Shown here in pieces: positions 56,843 to 64,000 of a stretch of 64,000 nt of DNA. Numbering within the stretch: the first letter of the stretch is position 1; every line of letters starts with the position of its first letter. Below the pieces are notes generated by a model. The model had not been told where the DNA came from. It did not search any database and saw only the letters and a list, made by a program, of their open reading frames with translations. A program made the translations under genes and the position numbers. This DNA comes from Heracleum sosnowskyi (Eukaryota; Streptophyta; Magnoliopsida; Apiales; Apiaceae), in contig JAUIZM010000139.1 in NCBI GenBank assembly GCA_030848705.1, positions 92,707 through 156,706 on the forward strand, given 5' to 3'.

Positions 56843-57342
56843 TGATCAGGATTCAATGATCGTCAGGATCTGGACTACTGATCATGATTGAGGTGCTGAC
56901 GTCATCAGGATTGCACGAGCGTCAGTATCAGGATTGCTATCAGGACTGTGATAAGTATTACTTCAAGATAACTATCAAGTCCAGAAATATAAGAAAGGTT
57001 GATTTGTCGGTTCCTAGTTTATAGGAATGCAACTGTCGGTTAGGATATGTATCAATATAGTTTGTAATTGATTTGGACTTATCTTGTAATCGATAGAGCA
57101 GCTGTGTGTGCTATATAAACACAGTTTAGGTTTTGATTTTATATCAATCGCTTACATGAGTATTTTTGTAACCTTGAAGCTCTTGAGAACATCAGAATTT
57201 CTTGAGAGAGTTTTTAACAGTTTTATATCAGAATTAATAAAGATGTTATTCTTTCATATTTGTGTTTTATATTTTATTAAGTCGAGAATCTTATACAATT
57301 GTATTCAACCCCCCTTCTACAATTTTTTATTACTGGGCAACA
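56843..57342 (+). repeat. 5' LTR of element D (~500 bp)
   Basis: Begins TGATCAGGATTCAATG and ends TTACTGGGCAACA directly before the PBS. It contains repeated CAGGAT / ATCCTGA-type motifs (56846-56950) and the C tract plus TTCTACAA near the end. The left border follows from the TG start and the break in element F. Confidence 0.85.
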
Positions 57343-57344
57343 AT

Positions 57345-57356
57345 TGGTATCAGAGC
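57345..57356 (+). other. Primer-binding site of element D
   Basis: TGGTATCAGAGC two bases after the LTR end, complementary to initiator Met-tRNA. Confidence 0.92.
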
Positions 57357-57390
57357 AAACTGATTTATTTTAAGTCAGAAAAGATCTAAG

Positions 57391-59698
57391 ATGTCGACAA
57401 CCAAGTATGAAAGCATGAAGATTCCCATCCTGAAGAAAAGTGAATACCCTACATGGAGGGTAAAGATGTTGATGTACCTGGAAGCCACAGATCCTGATTA
57501 TCTGGACAAGATTCGTGATGGACCATATATCCCTACGAGAATTGTTGGTCGAATAGATACTGTACCTGAACACTACGTGGTGAAGGTGAAAAGTGAGTGG
57601 ACTCCAGAAGAAAAGGCTCACGTTCTTAGGGATGCTAAGGTAAAGAATATCTTGCATAATAGTCTTGATGTTGTCATGTCAAACAGGGTGATTGCATGCA
57701 AGTCTGCAAAAGAATTTGGGACACCTTGGAAACTCAATGCCAAGGATCTGCATCTGTTAAGAAAAACATAAGGGCTCTATTGATTCAAGAGTATGAACAG
57801 TTCGATGCAAGACTTGATGAGAGCCTTACTGACATGTATGATAGATTCCTGACACTACTGAATAAACTATCTTTAGTTGGCAAGGAGTATGTTACTGAGG
57901 ATTCAAACACCAAATTTCTGAGAGATTTACCAGAAGAATGAGATACTCAAACATCTATCATTAGGCATCAGTATGATCTAAACACTGTGTCTCTTGATGA
58001 GGTTTATGGAATGCTGAGAACCTATGATCTTGAGGTCCAACAAAGAAAGAACAAGAGAAACAGCAAGGCAAAATCCATAGCCTTGAATGTTGAGGCAAAG
58101 TCAAAAGGAAAAGCTGTGGAGGTCTCTAGAAGAAAATCAAGAATGGTGGAGTCACATCCTGATGACTCATCATCAGATACTGATGGCAATCCCGATGCCA
58201 ATACTGATGATGATTCTACTGACTCTGACATGCAGGAAATGGTTGCTATGATAGTCAAAGGCTTCAAGAAGATGAAGTTCAGGAAGGCTAAAAGACAAGG
58301 CAACTTTCAGAAAAAGACCTTCAATACTGACAAAGACAAGTACAACAAGGACAACAAAAGTAGCAAATTTGACAAGTCAAAAATAAGGTGCTACAAGTGT
58401 AATGGAATGGGGCACTTTGCAACTGAGTGCAAGAAGGTTAAAGCACTCATAACATCAAACAAGGATTGGATGGACTCTTCCTCAGAATCTGATACTGAGG
58501 TGGTCAACTATGCCCTAATGGCCAATACTGATGAGACTGTTGTTCCTGATGAAAATGTATCAAGTACTGTTTTTGATTTTGATACAAATAATGTCTCTGA
58601 ATTAAGATCTTTTCTAAAGTCATTGCATATTAGCTTTAGAAGTCAAATTGCTGAAAATACTAGGATCTTATCTGAGATGTTTGAACTGAGGAAAAGAAAT
58701 GAGCATTTAGAAGCTGAATTTTCTTTCATGCAAGAGGTACAAAAAGAGTGTGATAATGCTAAACACATGAAACTTGAAATCCAATTTAAATGTACTGCTC
58801 TTGAAAAAGAAATTGAGTATGCTAATGAGAAAATCAGAACCTGGACAGATTCTGGAAGAAAATTTCATGAAATTAATACTTCTAAGAATTGGAAAGAATG
58901 TCTAGGGTACAAGTCAGAAGAAGATAAGAAAATGAAAGAAAAAGTTGTTATTGATGACACAGTTAATCCAAGGACCTATAGACATGTTATAGACAAAACT
59001 AAATCAAAGATTAATCCTGTTAAATTTGTATTTGGTAAAGACCCAATTCAACTTTCGAAAAGGGATCTACTTCTGCACAACCAGTCTCAAATTCTAAGTC
59101 TAACCCTGTCAAGAAAAATGGAAATAAAAATGTAGGTTTATTGTCTCAGAAACAAATTAAGGATAAAGTTTGTGATGAAACAGGTAGACAAAAGTCACCT
59201 ACTGTCAAAAGAAACAGGAATGGTAAAGTTGGGATTAATAAAGAGAATAATTATAAGTTTATCCCAAATGCACCAAGAAAATGTTGTTTTAACTGTGGTA
59301 ACTCTAATCATCTTGTTATTGATTGCAGGAAGAGTAAAAAGAAGATTACTGAGATTCCTAGGTCTGATGTTAGGAATAGATCAGTATTTTATAAACCACA
59401 GAGTTCTTGTTTTCATTGTGGCAGTAAATAGCATTCTATTTATACTTGTGAAGAATACCATAATTTGTACCATAACTTTTATGATCCTTTACCCACGTTT
59501 AATAAAAGTGCAAATTCTGGTAAACTTAAGAATGTCAAAGTGAAGCATGCATCTTTCAATACTAATACTGACAAAGCAAATCCTGATGGACACAATCCTG
59601 ACAGGATTGCTAAAGTCAAAAAGTCTTCTGCTGCTAAATTTATTAAAATGCATGGAAAAAGAGCCCAACAAGTGTGGGTTCTTAAATGTTCTAACTAG
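57391..59698 (+). pseudogene. Gag of element D with frameshifts and nonsense codons
   Basis: Starts at ATG 57391 (MSTTKYESMKIPILKKSE) and is collinear with the gag of copy B. A frameshift near 57700, a TGA (Trp position) near 57940, a second frameshift near 59056 and a TAG at 59429-59431 break it. Three CCHC-type knuckles are visible: CYKCNGMGHFATEC, CFNCGNSNHLVIDC and a third split by the TAG. A long Leu/Glu-rich helix lies between the first two. The end ...QQVWVLKCSN corresponds to ...ETWVPKST of copy B. Inactive. Confidence 0.92.
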
Positions 59699-59719
59699 TG
59701 TGTTTTTGTCTGATTGTAG

Positions 59720-60204
59720 GGTAAAAAGAAAAATGTATTAGTCATGGATAGTGGATGTTCTGTACACATGACTGGAAACAAAGCCCTGCTGTCAGAATAT
59801 GAGGAGAAAGTTGGCCCAACTGTGTCTTATGGAGATGGCAACATTGGACAAACCTTGGGATATGGCAATATAATCATTGGCAATTTCATCATTGAAAAAG
59901 TAGCTCTTGTGAAGGGACTAAAACACAACCTGTTGAGTATTAGTCAAATCACAGACAGAGGTTATCATGTCAACTTCTATTCCACACATTGTGAAGTAGT
60001 CATCAAATCATCAGGAAAGATTGTTCTAACTGGCTACAGACATGGTAACATATATGAAGCCAACATTCAATCAAATACTGATGACTCCTCTACTTGTCCC
60101 ATCAGTAAAGCATCAGTAGATGAAAGTTAGAATTGGCACAAGAAACTTTCTCATGTCAACTTCAGCAATATCAATGAGTTGGTTAAGAAAGACTTGGTTA
60201 GACG
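59720..60204 (+). pseudogene. Protease part of pol of element D, truncated
   Basis: After TTTTTGTCTGATTGTAGGG the frame shows LVMDSGCSVHMTGNKALL and the following region (KGLKHNLLSISQITDRG). TAG at 60128-60130 replaces the Trp of the WHKKLSH block, and the homology stops in KKDLVR at about 60204. Everything downstream of the pre-integrase segment is missing. Confidence 0.9.
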
Positions 60205-62075
60205 TGTTTATTAATATTCTCCTAAACTAAGTATATTTATTTACTTGTTTCAAAAAAAAGTATATTTATTTACTATATTAATAGGTAACACGTGTTTTTT
60301 TGAAAAAAAATTGAAAGGGTGTTACGCATTTTTGAAATGCGTAACTGGTCAATTTTTTTTAATTTTATTTTTATGTAATACCCATTTTTCAAATGCGTAA
60401 TAGTGATACCCAATTTTGAAATGCGTAATAAAGTGGTATTTTTGGCCAAAATGTTTGAAAATGGTATTCTTGTCACTTAGTCCAAAAAAGTGGTATTTAT
60501 GTCATTATTTCTAGGGTGAAAGCCCTGAATAACACAATTTCATATAAGACTGCCCAAAATAACCATACGTGCAAAATGTGCCCAAAATAACTATTCGTAT
60601 GTGTTAGGCTCAAGACATGTCTGAAAACCACTATTAACAAGCCTACACTATGTGACTATGTTACACTACATGACCTAGTGAATTCTATCACTGGGATATA
60701 TATATTTGCCCATTAAAATAGTAGTGAATTCTATCACTGGGATATATATATTTAGTTTAAAAAAGGAAAATGTTCGTGATATTTTTGGAAAATGAGGTTT
60801 TAAAATTTAATAATTAAAAATATTTAAATAAGTTTTAAAATAAATACGTAAAGGGCTTACCCGTGATATTTTTAGAAAAAAAATAGATTTTAGTGAGAAC
60901 AATAGAAAAAATAAGTTGAAAAGGGTAATTTTCCGTGATATATTTAGAAAATGAGGGACTTTGTTAGAGAAAATCTATAATGTGTTTTAGCTGAAAAGAT
61001 AATTGATTATAAATAGGTATTTAATCATTTATATTTTTAATATTTTAAATAATTGCATTTGTTAAAAAAAAATAAGTAGGCATGTTAAAATAGGTAATTT
61101 TTAAAAAATAATTATAATATTAAAATATGTTTAAAAATAAATAACTAAATGTTTGTCCGGGATATTTTTGGAAAAGGAGAGTTTTAGTAAGAAAAAATAG
61201 AAAAACTAACATGTTTTAGTTAAAAAAGGTAATTGCTCGTGATATATTTGAAAGAGTAGGGGAATTTTTTAGAAAAAATAATGTATTTTAGGTGAAAAAG
61301 GTAATTGGTTATAAATAAGTAATATTATTATTTAGTAATATATTTCTATAAACAAGTAAGGGCAATTAAGTAAAATCACAACGTACCATACCGACCGACC
61401 AAACTTTTAATGTTTCGTCTATTATATAATAGTATTGATAGTATAGATAGATAGTATAGATTAGTACTTTTAAAAATTATTAAATTATTATATATATTCG
61501 AGTTTTGAAGAATTTATATATAAAATAATAAATGAAAAAAATAATACAAATGAAATAATTTGAAACTTATTAAAATAAAATCCCGCTTTTTTTTTGTGAA
61601 CCAAAAAAAACCCCGCTCCTTTTTTAATGAAAAACGTTCCCGATGTAAGACACTAAGACCCGAGCTTCTAATTTATCTAAAAAATGTATAACCGCCTCTT
61701 CTCATATATGAGTATTTCACGGACTAAAAACTACCTAAAAGGTGCAATATAAAACTTAATTTTGTACTTTTTCCTTGAAAAATAAAATGGTACCGCTTCA
61801 ATTGGCTTCATCATCATCAATTCAAGCAACATTAAACTTAACCATTTTAGGTTTTGGATGTTGCACTCGGTAAAGCTATAGATGGTCACAGGAAGAATGC
61901 CATCTTAGAGTTAGATTTTTGTTTTTTTGTCTTTTCTTATTTAATTGTTCTTATCTTGATTTTATAAGTTGAGATTTTTATTATTTTCATAATGTTTGAT
62001 CTCAAGTTCAACAATTACATCCGCCCAGTTCTCATTAATTCATCTTCACTATGACCTTATAATGTGACGGTATAT
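60205..62075. other. AT-rich intergenic DNA with degenerate repeats
   Basis: No gene is recognised. Repeated GAAATGCGTAA-type strings occur at 60320-60430. A 33-bp block beginning TAGTGAATTCTATCACTGGG is present twice, 46 bp apart (60676 and 60722). CGTGATATWTTTGAAA-like units recur between 60774 and 61260, often with AAAAGGTAATT, suggesting an old tandem array. Confidence 0.6.
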
Positions 62076-62700
62076 CACTACAAGAAAACTGAAACAGACG
62101 ACTCACCCAGGCCCGTTGTCTATTACCCCTAAAAACCGATGACTATTGAGATGCCGTCAGATGGACCTCAGACAACGGTTAAAAAATGTTGTGTATAAGT
62201 ACTGACACGATAGTCACCGATTAACAAGTGTGGTATAATAGCCAGAAAGGACGATAGTTTCCTACCAAAAATTGTGTTGTATAAGGTGATGAAGACAACA
62301 TACGAGTAAATATAAATTGTTGTATAATAGCTAGAAACAACAACAGTTTATGTATTAATCGATTTAAATACCGTTCTAGGAAGCAGTTTATACAACAGTT
62401 TTTGTTTCCAAATTGTTGTCTTTCTTACTCTCAGATGACGGTTTATTCTTTTTCATCTCATGTATGTAATTCCTTCGTACAATGATTTAGTTTTTATAAG
62501 TCATTGTCGTATTTTTAACACACAACACTTTTATAAAGCTTGGTTGTTGTAAGATATTATTTATAACAACTCTTCTTATAAATGCTCCGTGGTCTAAAAA
62601 TAGGCTAGACAATGGTTTTATATACGCAAAAAGGAACAACTATATATCATTACAATCAATATTTGTTATTACAACGAACTAAAATTCACTACTACAACCA
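62076..62700 (+). mobile_element. One end of a CACTA (En/Spm-like) transposon
   Basis: CACTACAAGAAAACTGAAAC at 62076 is a typical CACTA terminus. The next 600 bases carry many short ACAACGG / CCGTTGTC / ACAACARTT motifs in both orientations, as expected of subterminal repeats. No opposite terminus (TAGTG end) was found before the window edge, so the element either continues beyond 64000 or is truncated. Confidence 0.65.
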
Positions 62701-62709
62701 ATATTTGTT

Positions 62710-63143
62710 AAGGCATCTACAACAGCAATGTGTGGGTTTGCCATTGACGTTCTAGAGATTACGACGTAATCTGGTGGAGCCTGTCCTGGGAGTGCAAATT
62801 CTGTGTTCATTTTACTCCATGTTGTAATAATATTCACTCCTGGTGCCGTAATATCTGGCTGTAGAAGTACAGATTAATGTTTTATTCCAATACCCACACA
62901 TATATGTACAGTGATCCACAACAATAAGTATTTGCAGAAAACATTCATTAAAACTAGAAGATAAGTACTTTGGTACATGCAGTTATATATTTGTGAAAAA
63001 AATATATATAATGTGCTTGCCTTGAGAAGATTGTGAGATAAATATGATGGGCCTCTTGATGAGAACAAGGCGACGATGCGACGATAGGTGCTGGCTTGTA
63101 GCCTGAAGATGTTGCAGACCTTCGAATTGTTGCAGTCGGATTC
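62710..63143 (-). pseudogene. Subtilisin-like protease (subtilase, S8) fragment, frameshifted
   Basis: Two exons of a plant subtilase on the minus strand, 63021-63143 and about 62710-62858. The first shows GYKPAPIVA and, in another frame, LFSSRGPSYLSHNLLK; the second shows PDITAPGVNIITTWS and the catalytic serine block as RTSMANPHIAVV (usual form GTSMACPH). An exact 8-bp tandem duplication (63070-63077, 63078-63085) shifts the frame inside the first exon. The intron between them has a GC donor (AAG/GCAAGC) and a normal CAG acceptor. Homology ends shortly after the serine block near the CACTA subterminal DNA, and no earlier exons are recognised to the right. A dead gene piece, perhaps captured by the transposon. 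Confidence 0.85.
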
Positions 63144-63678
63144 CTGAATAGTGAATATCATAGCTATATAAATAATAATTTCTAGATCTTTGCAAGGCAT
63201 AAAAGTACTTACTCCATAGCTATATAAACAAGCAGAAAGCAATACCTTTTCAAAAGGTATTGCTTTTCGATATTGACGTCTGTATATTAACTATGTATAT
63301 TATACTATTACAAAATTTTGAATTGCATGTTGAACAGATCTCAACAAATCATTCATAGCTTGCAAATGTCATACTTCACAGGAGAATACAACAACAAAAA
63401 AACCTAAGGGCTTTAGCCCAGCAAGCATGTAAAATTGGGTTAGAATGACAGCTCAAAGACCTGTTGGGTGTACACACACACATATATTAGCATGTACAAT
63501 GAACTTAATACATAGAGCATATCCCTGTACATTTAAATAACAAACCATCCCCGTATATTTAACCAACAAAACTCTGTAGCTTCTATTACTTCTTTATCTA
63601 ACGGCCACGAGGTTGGATAATAACATATTACATAAACTGTACCTCACTTGATTATACCTGAATCTGGTAGAGATTTCC
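63144..63678. other. Non-coding DNA between subtilase relic and next exons
   Basis: AT-rich, with TCCATAGCTATATAAACAAG-like repeats around 63160-63230. No feature is recognised. Confidence 0.5.
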
Positions 63679-64000
63679 CTATCTTGCAAAATTTCCAACT
63701 ACAACTACTCCAAGTGCAGAACCGGAAACCACAATATATTCAGATCTTATAGGCTCAAAGCACGCAGCCGCGGTATCATTAAAAGTGAAGCAACTACTGA
63801 AATACCAGTAAACATAACGGGTGTTAACTAGATATTGCAATAATAATAGGGCCACAGGAGAATAGATATACCAAAAACACTCACCTGATGTAAGCCCTAA
63901 GCCGTTTAATCAATTTCTCCCATGCTTTTCCTTCAATTGGCACATGCTTTCCGTAAGTAAGATACTGAAGGGCAAAGCATGTTGACACTATATTGCGATC
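63679..64000 (-). CDS. Last two exons of an unidentified gene (5' part outside window)
   Basis: On the minus strand an open exon runs from the window edge (64000) to 63885 and ends CATCAG/GTGAGT; a second exon starts after TTTCAG at 63796 and ends at TAG (63679-63681). The phases agree (2 + 1). The predicted end includes CFALQYLTYGKHVPIEGKAW and YIVVSGSALGVVVVGNFAR. Codon use and clean splice sites look like a real host gene or a recent fragment of one. I do not recognise the family. It may belong to an intact gene to the right or to sequence captured by the CACTA element. Confidence 0.55.

Larger units (their letters stand above)
56843..60204 (+). mobile_element. Truncated Sirevirus-like element D (5' LTR, gag, start of pol)
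   Basis: A 5' LTR (56843-57342), PBS, long gag with three CCHC knuckles and the protease part of pol are present; the element then stops at about 60204 without integrase, RT or a 3' LTR. Multiple stops and frameshifts show age. It lies next to the broken end of element F, suggesting insertion into F followed by loss of both right halves. Confidence 0.9.

Overview
The window is nuclear DNA of a flowering plant, most likely a eudicot. It holds plant-type introns, a DUF3755 gene, a subtilase relic, and several generations of LTR retrotransposons. All calls were made by eye; no database search was possible.

Layout. (1) 1-5243: 5' part of a Sirevirus-like Ty1/copia element on the minus strand (copy A), cut by the window edge and inactivated by nonsense codons. 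(2) 5244-6294: terminal part of a gypsy-type LTR, followed directly by a satellite array of ~122-bp units (6295-7683). (3) 7691-11221: 3' portion (LTR plus accessory ORF) of another Sirevirus-like element. (4) 11222-36608: a Tekay/Del-like Ty3/gypsy chromovirus on the minus strand with ~3.2-kb LTRs. Its 5' LTR is interrupted by a complete, very young Sirevirus-like copia element (copy B, 22983-36134) with a perfect 5-bp target duplication. (5) 36609-36962: a truncated Sirevirus-type LTR, then a MITE-like inverted repeat (36998-37413).

(6) 37414-50520: the only complete host gene seen, a seven-exon DUF3755 protein gene on the plus strand (coding 38522-50145, 213 residues). Its introns hold nested inverted-repeat elements, a 114-bp tandem duplication and a TA microsatellite. 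A Tourist-like MITE lies just downstream. (7) 51011-53517: AT-rich intergenic DNA. (8) 53518-60204: a second nest. A decayed copia element is interrupted by a Sirevirus-type solo LTR (perfect TSD) and then cut by the 5' half of a further Sirevirus. (9) 60205-64000: AT-rich DNA with degenerate repeats, one CACTA terminus, a broken subtilase fragment and the last two exons of an unidentified minus-strand gene.

The most unusual signal is in copies A and B. A short motif (core TCAACGRNA, often as inverted pairs) is scattered through LTRs, spacer and all four ORFs, where it is translated. The other Sirevirus-like LTRs here each carry a different inverted motif of their own. Copy B also has two long ORFs after pol, and one LTR substitution plus a C-tract difference point to very recent insertion.
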